A DNA stretch of 64,000 bases from Dysidea avara (lineage: Eukaryota; Porifera; Demospongiae; Dictyoceratida; Dysideidae): the NCBI RefSeq assembly GCF_963678975.1, contig NC_089276.1, positions 25,031,059 to 25,095,058 of the forward strand, read 5' to 3'. The position numbers were made by a program, and so were the translations under genes. The notes beneath the pieces are model-generated. The model made no database searches, was not told the origin of the DNA, and worked only from the letters and a program-made list of their open reading frames with translations. The stretch's first letter is position 1. Every line of letters begins with the position of its first letter. Positions 23,828-60,394 of the stretch are shown one piece after another.

Positions 23828-26800
23828 ATGGCGGCAACCGTTCGTTCACGACTTGTTCAAGTAACCAACATATCACCTTTAGCCTCTGCTCAAAATGTCA
23901 GAGAGATATTCAGCTACTTAGGCGATATTGAAGAATTTAAAGTATACCCTGAATTGTAAGTTTTGTATAAATGTGCAAACGGTACGCTAAAAGTGTTTGT
24001 GTAGGGAAGACAGAAGTGTCTTGGCACCGTCTAAAGTTGGATACATTAAGTTTAGAGACCCTACGTCTTGTGATGTTGCTTTGCACCTCACCAATACAGT
24101 TTTCCTTGACAGAGCACTGGTAGTTGTTGACACAAGCGGAGGTAATCAGACAATTTTCATTTTGTATCATTAATCTAATGTTAAATAGAGGATATCCCTT
24201 CGGAGGAGTTAGTAGTGGATGTAACTGTTACATCTAATGATGCTAGTTCAGCCTTGCTGCCAACCCCAACTCCCAGTGTGGTTAGTTTCTGTTATTGATG
24301 TATTTTTTAAAGGAAAAAAGTTTTAGTGTGATTTTTGGTATAACTATACTTATGAAATAAAATGTAAAAGTTACTTTTTAAAATCCCACGTAATGCTACT
24401 GTATTTAATATCTGTCAACTAATATCTGTCAACGCCGTGTAAACATGAGTTAATATTTGTTGGCTCATCATCAAATATAGGTGGAGGTGATTGATGATAG
24501 TAGATTGATGCAGGTGATTTTATTTTGCTCATGTTAATATGCTTGCCAGTTATCTACAGTGTAATTGTATGTAATATGCTTGTGGTGGGAAGGAAAATGT
24601 AGTTGGCCATGTACCGTTGCTAAAGTATGGAACTGGCATTTTATAATATGGAAATTACAAAATTAAAAAAGGCAACTTTGTCTGCTGCCAGTGTCTACAT
24701 TTGGGGGAGGGAGCTTGAGGTGGGATATTTTTTTCGAGTTGGGATTGTACTGTCTGTCTGGATGTGTGCACACATGTGCAGTGCATAATTAGCACTATGG
24801 ATACCATATGGTAAAAAACTTTGGCGAAAACTCACTATTGCAAAATTAACAAAAACAAAGCTTTGGAGAATGGGGCTTCACCTGAATTTTTTTAAAATAC
24901 CACATACTGTACTGCCCGAATGCAGCATAGTTACACGAGAGTGCGAGTGGTTAAACAACTTGCCAATTAAGGGGCATGGCAGAAGTTTCGATCGTGAGTT
25001 TTTTTCCTTCACATTAAGGGATGATGGCTCATGATTGAATTGGCTGCCACACCCCTTAATTAGCAAGTCTTTTAATCACTTGTACTTGTATGTAGTGACG
25101 TTGCATTCAAGTGGTAGCTACCGTAGAAGTGTAAGCATCGTTTGCTGGGTCTAGTAATGTCAAGAGCAATGTTTGGATTTTCGTGAACTCTTGTGGGACA
25201 ATGAACCTCACGACAATTGATGAGAACTCTTGGAAATACCCACAGTACCTGTCACGATACTTCGATGCCCACCCATCCTTTTAACATGGCTAATCTGCTC
25301 ATGTGATTGCTAAAAATAGTTGGCAGATAAAACGTTGGCAATTGTAATGCTATTTGCCAAAGTTTTTTACCACCAATTTTTTTTACTATCACACCTAAAT
25401 CTAGAGGTGCACCGATATGGGCCAATAATCCGATGTAACTGATATATTGGCTACAGAATTACTAATTGCAATACTGATATTTTGTAGTAGTATTCTAGTA
25501 GGTTGCATCTTTGACATACATTGTAAAAGGCAGTTACCAAACCCTTTTCTAACACAGGAATAAAACTTGTGCATAAAAGGCCTATGCAAAGGAAAAAAAT
25601 CTCCCAACTCAGGACTTGTGGCTATCATAAATAGGTTTCTATTTGAAGGTTCATTTATCTTAATCATGCCAATTACAGTGCTTCAGCAAATTATTATATC
25701 TGCAAAATAGTCAAATTTCTGCCACAATATAGACACAATCCAAAACTACGTAATCATCATAGCAACAGCTTTCCGCCATTTTGAATGGGGCCGATGTCAA
25801 TTATTACGATTGCGCTACATTGAAATCCGATGACGATTAAAGCTCGAACTAGGAGGTATTGTCGAACAATTGGCAGTGGAAGTCTTCAAGGTTGTAAATT
25901 GGTTAGGGGCAGGTGGTTATCAGGGTTGAGCAAGGCGCGAAGCATCAACAGCCCAAATTGCCTTGTTGGCCCACACAGGAAGCACTGCAAATCAAATAGA
26001 TAGTATTTTAGTATCCAATACTGCGATAAACTATTAGTGATAGTAACCGTAGTAGCAGCTGACCATCCAGGCACTCCTTGTACAGGTAAACAAGGGAATA
26101 AGTGTCGTCTGCCCTTCGCGCCTTCTTCATCACCTGAAAATCACCTGCCTTTAGCCAGAACAAGGAATTTACAGCACTGAAGCTTCATTGACTATTGTTT
26201 GACAATACCACTTAGTTAGAGCTTTCTTCATTGCTGAATTTCAACACAGTGCTATCAGTGATTATTGAAATTAGCCCCATTCAAAATGGCATCTGAAAAG
26301 TGGGCGTGGTTTTGGATAGTGTCTTGGTATTGGTGCTGATTACCAATATTTAAATCCGGACATGCATACCTCTACCTAAAACCATGTAATTACTGTGTGT
26401 ATGATATGTTGCATGTATATACTGTGACACAATCCAAGTACCACAGAACTGCTTAGCAGCCATGTATCTAAATCCTTGCTATAAACTAAGGAGCTCAACT
26501 ATGTTGTTTATGTTCACAACGAATTTATTAAGCAGTGAAGTCTAAACTTTGGTAAAAACCAACAACAGAATCCCAACTAACCATTTACAAAGATGTCTTG
26601 CACCCCAACCAACTTATAGTTTACTCAGTGCGATACATTCCACTCCACTTGTGCCCACCATGCCATGTCTGAGTTAGGCAGTTAACTGTCAAGTCTTTTT
26701 TTCTCCATCGGTGCATAAAACTTGGAAGTTAACTCACCCATTCTATAAAGAAACACTTTGAGCAGTTGTACAATAAATGTGCACTAGTTCAGGTATCCCA

Positions 26801-28636
26801 CCTCCCATGGGTATGTCCATTTCAGTACTTCCTATACCTATGAATCACGTGATAGTTTATAGTGAGGTGATATTATATTTTGGATGAACCAAGGTGATCA
26901 GGGATATAACACACGGTGTCTTTGTTAACATACTAGGGTGATGCTGTTAGTGCTGCTACACCTGACCAGCCTCCTCAGTTGGGACTAGTCAATCTGGTTG
27001 GACAAGCTGTCCCGCCGCCACCACCAATCACTGGCAATGTGGATCCTACCAAAATTGAAGAAATTCGTCGTACTATTTATGTTGGAAATCTCAATACTAA
27101 TGTAAGTAACTCTCAGTAGATTGCAGTATACTACTATATTTAAGTACTTAGTGATATATAGCTATCTATATTTGGTATGTGCTGTACTAAAAGTGCTAGC
27201 CAGATCCTAAGCTGATGGCTATGCACTTGGAAATCATCAGCTATATTAAAAACACCTATATTATAGCAGGTTTGAATGTGTTTGGTTTCCAGTCTGTGTC
27301 GGAGTGGGTGTACATTATTGTTTAATCTGCGTTGTGTTTGTGCCATTTCGTACATACAGACTGTACTGTACATTGTACTGACTTTATTTTAAAAATTGAT
27401 CTTTAATTTGAAGTGATGATGCACATACTTATACAGTTTGTGTAATTCCTATTGGCAGATAACTGCTGACCAAGTGATGAGCTTTTTTCACCCAGTTGGT
27501 GAAGTAAAATATGTTAGAATGGCTGGAGATGAAACACAACCAACAAGGTGAGGTGCAGTGTGTATTACAATTTAGTGTTAAAATTCTTAAATTTTCCTTT
27601 CACTTGTAATGAACTCCAGATTTTTTTTGTTATATAGTACAGTATAGTACTGTTTAGTTAATTGGGATCATAGAAAAGTTTGCACTTTTCTGCCAAATAA
27701 AATCAGCAGAATTGGTGAACTGTCATGAATGATATAACCAAACCCAAACATACCTTCATAGTGATCTAAAATGTGTTTCTGTGGAATTCAGAAATGTTTA
27801 ACTGAATCTTCTACTAATTGACTGATGTCTTCAGCCAAGCATACGTGACGTTTCAGCAAAAACCCGCCTAGTTTGCACAAGCATCTGTTTTCAGAAGAAT
27901 AAAAAGTTTTAAAAATTCATAAAATTATGTATTTATAGTAAAAAGAAAAATACACAAGTTTTTTATCAAGTCATTACTCAGGCTCAAATCAATAAAAACA
28001 ATACATATCGTTTGCCTACTCATGGAGGGTTTGAAAATCTTTGTTTCGTTTCTGTAGCCCCGATCGCGTGTCATATGCGTTTGTCACAATGCGGTAGACA
28101 TAAACAAAATTGTCATCGTTTCTTCAATGAAACCGTCTTCATACTTGTATCCGCAAGTGACTACAGAGCTAAAACTGTACATGATTTGCCAATACATTTT
28201 AAGCCGAATACCAGCACTGTAGACTGATGAAAATGGAAGTTATGGCTACGAATGTAAGCGCCTGTATTTATTTTCAGTATAGTTGCCATACAAATCAATT
28301 TCCTTGCTTGTCCTACTGTGTAGTGCTGTGATTCCTAAGTACCCACCACAGTACAATAAGCTGAAACTTTGGTGATCCGTTCTGTGGATACTAGAGATAA
28401 TGCTGAGAAAGTAAAAAAATATTTGAAAATTGTGCAAACTAGGCAGATTTTTGCTGAAACGGTCACAAATGTTACATGTCTGAAAGTATCAGGCAGTTAG
28501 CTAGCCAGTCAGCAGAAAAAAAATTAAAAGAATTTGTAGCAACTTGTTGGAAGCATTTTGGGTCACACTGAAGGCACTTTTGGCTCACATATACCCAATG
28601 AACACCACCAAGGTACCAAACATAATAGTTTCTGGT

Positions 28637-28676
<40 letters not shown>

Positions 28677-31600
28677 TGAGAGAGAGAGAGAGAAGTTACC
28701 TGTACATCTTCTGTGATCCCTAATATGCTGTACTACTGATATGGTTCATTTCATTCTTGTTGTTGGCTTACACTTTTAGTTTTAGTATGGTAGTCACATG
28801 TACTGTATATCATGTGTTATGTATACCACTTGATTTATGGATGGTATAGAAGAAGAAGCAAGTTTTGTATGTTTATGTGTATATACAGGTTTGCTTTTGT
28901 GGAGTTTTCTGATCAAGCATCAGTTCCTCTTGCACTTCAGTACAATGGTGCAATGTTAGGAGACAGGCCAATCAAGTATGTTTGTATTGTATGAGTGTGG
29001 GTAATCATTATGTATTTACCAGTATGTGTTAGTCCATGTTGTATGTATACTGTAATGTATGCATGCATGCCTCAAGTATGTGTTTGCAGTTTTGCTGCTA
29101 AAAATAAATAAGATCAGTAGCCTTTTCTTTCTAAATGACTTGGAAGTGGTGTTTGAGCGACTTGATCAGTTTCTATGCAATTTTAAAACTCGTTTAATAT
29201 TGACTGACTGACTGAGGCCTTCATAGCGGATAATGCTATACTGTATACAGGCTTGATTTTGATGTCACTTTGGCCCAACACATTACATCATGGAATTACT
29301 TTTGTCCTCCTTTGTTTTTTTGTGCATGCAGCACAAGGGTTCAATTTACGCATCACAGGTAACATGTTGATGGCTTTTTACTGTATATATCTACACCTTA
29401 TGTGTGTATCACATAAGAAAATTTTTTACATTCCACCCAAGTAAGTATGTTGAGCTGGTGTGTGTTGTGTAACAAGCAGAACTTAGCTAAAAACCAGGTG
29501 AAGTGGTTACTTTGTTTACAAGAAAGGGCATGCTTTGTCAAGCAATTATGGCTTGTAATGTGTTGTACCATATTACACCTTGTATATTAAACCATAGATA
29601 TAATCTCTATATATTACGTTTGTTGTAATTGTGCAGCTTTAACAATTGCATTGTCATGATGTTTTTTTTTGCTTGTACTGTACAGGGTTAATCACAGTAA
29701 AAACGCTATCGTTAAGCCACAAGCAAAACACCCAGATGCTCAACAACGTGAGCTGGACGAAACAATGAAGAAAGTGTTGGAAGCCCAGCAGTTAATTGAT
29801 ACTGCTATTGAACCACGTATGCCCATTATGTGTATATGTGTGACTGTCTTACAGTACATGATTATTCATTTATTCTTGTAGCTGCAACAAGAAGTAGATC
29901 AACCTCGCGCAGTCAGTAAGTTTACTAGTAGTCTAAATGTAGTGATGCATCAATACTTACACTGTACTATAGTGATATCAGCCCTATAGGCCTATTTTAT
30001 TGGTATCTATCAAGTTGTAAAAACCCAATATCAAGTTATCAACTGATACCGTACTTTGTTAGACATATACACCTGTAACTACTCGATTGCTGGTGGCGTA
30101 CATAGTGAGTTGAGTAGAAGTTAATGTACTGTATATAAACCATAAATTCTTGAAAGACACCAGCAAGCACTGTTATTAGTACTGTGGAAAGGGTAGTCCA
30201 TGAAGTACACAAGATCCATTTAAGCCACAAACACTATTTATTTCCCTCAAGATTAATGCTGCAAAACCAGTGAACTGAACTTGACCAAGATTAGCAAATG
30301 TGTTAATATGCTGGCTTATTAATCATTATTGAAATGGCTGGCTGTTTCTTGAAAATATTGTAATGCCCTTGTACCAATCTTTAGTATTGGATTGGTATCA
30401 ACCTTCTTTCATTTAAAATGCATTGGTAGGTAGGGAAAATTACATCGCTAATGTAATGTACCTTTGGAAAGTTATTCTTAAGAACATGCATATAGTCCTA
30501 ACACTTGGCATAGAATTTGCCACTGGTATGTACAAAGAAAACAACCCTAGTGTATGTCAACATTTTACTATTATATTTATTTCGAATTGGTCATTGCTTG
30601 TAAATTAGTCATTTTCAATAATGAAATTCAAAAACTGTATTTTAGAAATCAACAGGCATAACAGCTGGGAGACCAATCCCATCATCAATATCTGTACCAG
30701 ATCTCTAACTCACTTGCTATATGACATGCAGTATGTTTCTTGCAGTATGTACAGTGATATTAATGCATGTATAAGATTTACAGTATTGGTTTATTTACTA
30801 GGAGAAGGCAATCAAGGTCGAGGTCTCGTGGTCATGGTCGTTCTAGGTCACCCAGACGGAGAAGATCCCGTTCTCCTTTTTATAGGAGGCCTAGGTATTG
30901 TACCTTATGTGTGTATAAGGCTAGTTATTCATACATTATAATTTTATTGTCACTTGGATTACTTTCAATTGTTTTTTCAAAGGTATTCTCGATCACCAAG
31001 GAGACGATCTCGTTCTCCTAGGAAAAGATCTCGGTCTCCTAGAAGACGTTCTCGTTCACCAAGAAGAAGATCTCGCTCACCCAGGAGAAGATCTCGCTCA
31101 CCCAGGAGAAGGTCTCGCTCACCAAGAAGACGATCCCGTTCACCACGAAGGCGATCCCGTTCACCACGAAGGCGATCCCGTTCACCACAATTTTACCCTA
31201 AACGTTCCTTTTCACCCAGAAGAAGGTCACGGTCACCTAGAAGACGTTCTCGATCTCCTAGAAGACGATCACCACCTAAAAGGCAGTCTCCCTCTCCAAA
31301 GTCTGTTTCTCAATCACCTGTGAGACACAAGACTTCAGACTCTCCAAAACATTCTCGATCACCAGATGAATCCCCACTGTCACCTAAAAGACGTTCAAAG
31401 TCAACTATACAGCACCCATCCCTGTCTAAGTATCCTTCTTCTCCGTCAAAAGAGGTTTTAGTGTCACCCAGAAGATCTGTGTCACCAGAAATGGACATAC
31501 AACCTCCTAAAGAGCATGTTGAATCACCACCTTATCAGCAGCAGTCTCCTATACCTTCACCAGTGTCACAACCAAGAACCAGAAGATCAGAATCTCCTCC

Positions 31601-34035
31601 CCTATTAAAGTATAGTTAAGGGGCTGTTCACATGCATTGTGTGTTACTGAGTTTGTTATTGTTTCATCTCGGAAGTTTGAACAATAGTGGAAGTAGTATA
31701 CCGGGCTGCATATACTATGTAACAGGTTATTTAAGTGGGCATGTGCCTGTTTTCCTGAATTGGTTTGAGAAAATTATGTGTCTGTGTCTATCCACATGCA
31801 CCCGTGTGAGAAAAATTACAGGCCAAAAAGAAGACCCCATTCTGTTGATATTATTGAAAACGCCAGTGAAAAATAGCCTTCTTTTAAGCTTATTTTGTCA
31901 TTGTTTACTTAAAGGGGGGTGGTTATAAGGGGGTATGGTTATATGAAATGGTTAACCTGGGCTCTTTGATGTGTGCTGTATGATGTAGTCAGTATACATA
32001 TACAAAGAAATACAAGGGGGTGTATTACAGATAGCAACATTTTTAATTGGTCTATGGCCTTGTTATATGAAGTACATGTTGTTTTAGAGGGCAGTCTTTC
32101 AAATGGCAGATCATATTGCTTAAAAATTTATTGGCTGGCTGAAGCACTGACAAGAAAAATTTCATAAACAATTTGCGAAATTATCAAGGGCCTATTTTTT
32201 TATAGTCTAGTATAAAATAATTGAAACTTGTACTGTGTTTTTATTGTTTATGTAGGTCAAAACATACAGACAGTAGTTCAAGGAGCAGTTCTAAATATCA
32301 AGAGATGGAGCAGTCACCATCTGTAAATGAGCCACCTGTCACCAAAGCATCACCCCATAAAAAACACAAGTATGACCTATACTTTACAGTAGTGGATTGT
32401 CATTTTTAATATTTTGATAGGAAACGAAGTAAAAGGGAAAGCTCTTCCTCTCCCAAGCCGAAGAAACACAAGTAAGTTACTTAGCCTTTGATTTAGTAGA
32501 ATTTGTGCTATAGGCTATGTGACAATGGAATACTGTACTATTGAGTGATCAAACTACTCTAATAGAGCAGTCACCTAAACTGATTCCAGTGTTTTATACT
32601 GATTGATCTCTGGCACCCTTGTAAATACAGTGCATCCTTAACTCAGTTATTCAAACACTTGATTATCTGATTGCCAATAATGACTGCTCAGAGAGTATTT
32701 CATAGCTAGTGTGTTCTGTTGGAGTGAATTTATATTCTACTAGAGCTATTGAACAGAGCTCTGTTTCAAAGGGAAATAAATCCCTATTTTGACTCTGTCA
32801 AGAAATGCAAATTACATAATGTTCCATTCATCCTTTTGAGTTAATTGAGGGATTTGTGTGCTTCACATTACCTTGTATTGTGGCTAGCAAAACTACAGCT
32901 TATTGCAGCTACAGATCATTAAGGGGCGTGCTGTGATTGTTAAGAACAAGACAGCATGTTCCAATTGTTCAGGGGGACGTGTTGGCCAGTGTGATTGTAC
33001 AAGTGCAGTTACACATATCTACTCCACTTACAGTCACTAAAGGGCATCTAACAGTTTGGTGGCTTCTAAACATCAAGGAAAGTATTGATATAAAATTAAT
33101 GTTTTAGTATGGTTTCCTTGCATGAAGAAGATGGCCAGGACAAGACAAAAGGAAAGACAAAGCCCAGAAGGCAGACACTAGAAAAGGCACCTGCCACCAG
33201 TGTACATAGCATAACTTTTATGGCTTTTCACACAATATTGTGACCAGAGATGCACCGATAATCAGCTCGCTGATCAGATTGATTGCCAATGTGGCAATTT
33301 CTACCGTATTGGTAATCAGCACAAATGCTCTATGAACTGATATTACTACTGATAGATAACACTAAGCTACAAGAAGCCATATGAGCGCACACAAGTATGG
33401 TTTTGCTGTTGATATTCTTGCCCAGGTCTATTACAGTGTAGCTGTTACACTAAGAATAAAGAACTGCACCACATGATGAACTAAATCCAGCTAGCCATTT
33501 TTGCTAACTAATCAAAATACGGAGTAATCTGGAGTGGGAGCATTAATTAAATTTTTTTTGTGGTGCCTAATTGTCTGGGTAGTGTAATAGAGGCCACACC
33601 ACCATAGGTAACCAAATATTTTTTTCAATGCTAAAGACACCTGTACTATTTGATTTACATTTTACAAAGCATGTAAATATCGGATCAGTATAATCGGTAT
33701 CGGCTCTCTAAGGTACAGATTAAGTGATTAATTGGATGTCGATCGGTACAATTTCCTTATCGGTACAGCTCCTCTGTGATACAATATATAAATATCATGA
33801 GTGCAGCAGGCATGGTATCATCCAAAAGTTATAGAGTTGTACTGTAGTATGTATCAGGATGTTATGTGTGTATTCATGTTTACCTTATAGAAAACACAGG
33901 CATGCAGAGCGAGAGAACAGTAGAAGTGTTAGTCCATCAACAGAAAAGAAAAAGCGAAAAAGTAAGAAGAAGAGATCAAAACATTCACCTGCAGAAGAGA
34001 AATTGTCAAGCCCAGAGGGATTGAGTGACTCGTAG
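23828..34035 (+). CDS. SREK1: SREK1 (splicing regulatory glutamine/lysine-rich protein 1), 13 exons, 630 aa
   Basis: Nuclear SR-type splicing regulator. Exons: 23828-23955, 24005-24141, 24189-24280, 26937-27101, 27459-27547, 28889-28975, 29686-29816, 29882-29915, 30802-30894, 30983-31609, 32256-32369, 32421-32471, 33891-34035; every phase closes and TAG is at 34033-34035. Residues about 8-90 form the first, divergent RRM (VQVTNISP, HLTNTVFLDRALVV). A PTPTP and PPPPP linker follows. RRM2 has RNP2 IYVGNL (166-171) and RNP1 RFAFVEF (about 204-210), with the family block KYVRMAGDETQPTR. Then comes the conserved helix ELDETMKKVLEAQQLIDTAIEP, and from about 280 a long RS domain of SPRRRSR repeats, ending in Lys-rich KKHK/KKKRKSKKK segments. 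The last seven coding exons join in phase 2. Retaining the intron after 31609 stops the protein within three codons (TAA 31617-31619). A CpG-containing upstream region and ATGGCGGC start context support the chosen ATG. Confidence 0.92.
24281..25402. other. SREK1 intron 3, first part
   Basis: Non-coding. A local inverted pair AAGACTTGC/GCAAGTCTT-like and AATTAAGGGG copies near 24965 and 25055 suggest another small foldback. No gene was recognised. Confidence 0.35.
25403..26375. mobile_element. Degraded hAT-like element
   Basis: The left end AGAGGTGCACCGAT resembles the termini at 2226 and 33245; a weak inverted partner is at about 26330-26375 (GGTATTGGTGCTGATTACC, then ATACCTCT). No open frame with transposase features was seen. 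The limits are uncertain. Confidence 0.4.
27845..28466. mobile_element. Foldback element in a SREK1 intron
   Basis: The left arm GTGACGTTTCAGCAAAAACC continues CGCCTAGTTTGCAC; the right arm is its reverse complement with few mismatches (34 bases). The unit is about 620 bases. The open frame at 28012-28227 inside it is not conserved with anything I recognise. Confidence 0.6.
28639..28692. repeat. (TA)n-T run-(GA)n microsatellite
   Basis: About 15 TA units, an 11-base T run and about seven GA units, inside the SREK1 intron before the RNP1 exon. Confidence 0.9.
33245..33774. mobile_element. hAT-like non-autonomous element, second copy
   Basis: The left end CAGAGATGCACCGAT and the right end ATCGGTACAGCTCCTCTG are inverted. 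The interior shares ATTGTCTGGGTAGTGTAAT and GGCCACACCACCAT with the element at 2226-2736. Target duplication is not clear. It sits in the last intron of SREK1. Confidence 0.6.
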
Positions 34036-34747
34036 CCAGATGTTATTATACTAGCTAATGATATAACCTATAGTATTGTTGTTTAATAGTGATTTTGTGG
34101 TGTTGTGCTGATGTTTGTGATGTAAGAGCTAATATAGTTGGCATCCTTAAACCAAAGACATGCATGAGTTATTCATACAGTGTAGTAGTGTACTATGTCA
34201 TAGAAAATTAATTGTAGTACGTTGATTTGTGATGAGTGGTTTGTAAAGTATATCTTTTTTACTTTCTGCTTGGTCAATAGGGGCTCATTTCACTGTGTGT
34301 ATGATTCTTTCCTAAGTGTAAGTATTTTGGGTGCATTCGGACAATTCCCTTGTAAATGGATCATTAGTTGTGGTTTATATCAGCTGCAAATTTTTATGCT
34401 TAAATCTGTGTTGTTTGACGAAGTAAGTTTTGGAACCAGTAAGTGCTGTAAATATCAAGCACAACAGCTTGTGTGTTATATGGATGTTTAGAAACGTCCA
34501 GTCCATGTTTCCACCTTTATACAGAATTCGTAAGCATCGCGAAATTAGATTTAGCATATATTTATTTACACTAATATTTAATGATAAATCGCGCCTTTCG
34601 AGTTGCCACGTGTTTACTACTGTTTTTGCCCACCTCGCTTTGGGGATTTATGCTATCCATTACTGGACGTCTATTGCAATATATTTTCCGTTATATCTAC
34701 TATTTTAGATCATTTGAACTCTCGAGCCTGCAGCTCACTAAGTGATT
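34036..34747. other. 3' flank of SREK1
   Basis: Should contain the SREK1 3' untranslated region. No convincing canonical polyadenylation signal was seen close to the stop, and no gene. Confidence 0.35.
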
Positions 34748-35132
34748 ATGCACTTGTCAATTTCATGCCCCACCCCCCCACACCCCAGGTGGGGATTTGA
34801 CATTGCTTCTCGTCCCCACCCCTGGGGCAATTGACAGTTGTCCAATTCACTGACCGATTTTCGGTAGTTGCATTTCTAAACAATAAAATCGCACTTGCTA
34901 TAATTTTACTAGCGATAGGGCAGGTTTATTACTAGTCGCATGTATGAAATATGCGCTTAGTCATCCTTGAGGTGTTGTCAAATCCCCTACTATGGGGGTG
35001 GGGACATAGTGGGGATTTGACAGCCGATTTTGCCCCAGTAGTGGGGAATTTGACACCACGATTTGTCAAATCCCCTGTATTCCCCCACCCTCCCCGGGGG
35101 TGGGGGGTGGGGCATGAAATTGACAAGTGCAT
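34748..35132. mobile_element. Foldback element 50 bases upstream of the CARD-MEKK1 start
   Basis: ATGCACTTGTCAATTTCATG at the left is the exact complement of the right end. The interior carries several direct and inverted copies of TGTCAAATCCCC/GGGGATTTGACA and GGGGTGGGG runs. The right end lies 53 bases before the ATG of the following gene, so it must overlap its promoter or 5' leader. Confidence 0.75.
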
Positions 35133-35184
35133 TATTGCACGTGGGCTTTTAATGGAGTACTGATTCTAGGGAGGAACAACAAAA

Positions 35185-58981
<23,797 letters not shown>

Positions 58982-59139
58982 CACTAGTAATGATTAACAT
59001 TAGCTATTACGTTAGGTTTTATTTTAGTGCATTAAACACATTGGTTTTGTTTTGTTTAGAAAAAGTGAAGCAATAAAATTAATATTGTAACACTAGTAGA
59101 TGTGAAAATACATAATATCTATACATAATATCTTAAGAC

Positions 59140-59380
59140 TAGCACCTTTTTGTTTAATTTTTTTTTTTTTTACATTTCCAGACCTTTTGGTAGCACCTTT
59201 TTGTTTAATTATTATTTTTTTATATTTTCTAGACCTTTTGGTAGCACCTATTTGCTCAATTATTATTTTTTTTACATTTTCTAGACCTTTTGGTAGCACC
59301 TTTTTGTTTAATTATTATTTTTTTACATTTTCTAGACCTTTTGGTAGCACCTTTTTGTTGAATTATTTCTTTTTTTTAGA
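59140..59380. repeat. 51-bp tandem repeat, about 4.6 copies
   Basis: Unit begins TAGCACCTTTTTGTTTAATT, runs through a T tract and ends TCTAGACCTTTTGG. It starts about 70 bases after the polyadenylation signal of the CARD-MEKK1 gene. The open frames on both strands here are artefacts of the repeat. Confidence 0.9.
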
Positions 59381-59821
59381 GAAATTGTAAACAAGAATGT
59401 GGTATATATAATGAAAAAGGTTAGATTTGTACTATTCCATGATACCATTGCTCATTTCCAATCCACTACTTTAGTCCTTCCTCACTATCCTTAAAATGTT
59501 GATAGTCCACACAGATTTATAATTTGTTCAGCATCAAGATGTATTGAAATTATCTAAACATACAGTACCATGCAGAGTGTACTGTAATCGTAGAAGCATT
59601 ACCCTGTGATAAGTACACTCACTCCCCAAAGGTATATAAGCGTGTTTCTTCCATTAATAACTCTTCCTAACTTGTAATAATTATAATTATTTAGCATTAA
59701 TAAAAGTTATTTATTTATCCCTTTAGTAGAATACAAATTAATGTCTCAGTCTTTAGTATAACACACATGTACAGAGCACGTAGGATAGAGATGTACTGAT
59801 TGTTGTACATTATAATTGTAG

Positions 59822-60300
59822 GTAGCCAGATTGTTCAATGGTTACTGCATTGGGCTGCTCACCTGGAGGTCCAGGGTACAGATCCAGTGGAAAACATAAA
59901 AAATAAAAAAATAAAATTTTAAGTGTGATGCATTTAAATAGCACAATCATAAAATACTACTCCATCAGTGCCTGGCTGATGGACCAGAGTGCCAGAGTGG
60001 TTGAAGGAGACCGCTTGGGAAACCCTGCGGGTGGTGCTGGCATCAGGGGCTCGGACCAGGAGCAGCCAGTTTCCTCCCTTATCCTAACAGCTTTCTTCAG
60101 GTAGGTTAGCTAGGCCAAGTCACTAGCAAAGCTGATTACCAAGTCCGCATGTGGTGCCCCACCGGCTGTCCCCTGCATCCATGACCAAGCCCGTGTGTAG
60201 TTGGGGGGCAATCAGGATTGGGCCAACCTCCCAAGGTGAAATGGCACCCATGGCCTGCTTTGGGACTTTTTTAACCTATTTTTTTTTCTTTACCACAGGA
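59822..60300 (+). repeat. SINE-like unit with tRNA-like head
   Basis: The head TTGTTCAATGGTTACTGCAT and GGTACAGATCC resemble pol III A and B boxes; the body (AGTGCCTGGCTGATGGACC onward) is GC-richer than its surroundings and ends near a T-rich tail. No coding frame was recognised. Confidence 0.5.
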
Positions 60301-60394
60301 AGGAGAAAAGATGAAGCAGATGTACCTTAAATATTTCTGATTTTATCAGTAAATGTACAAATTATATATATAATACATATATTTATTACAGAAC

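Noticed and set aside
28012..28227. Open frame of 71 codons inside a SREK1 intron
   Set aside because: It lies inside a foldback element and has no recognisable domain.
30954..31619. RS-rich frame of 221 codons as a separate single-exon gene
   Set aside because: It is SREK1 exon 10 with intron sequence in front; phases on both sides join it to the neighbouring exons.
59093..59390. Open frames on both strands near 59.2 kb
   Set aside because: Products of the 51-bp tandem repeat.
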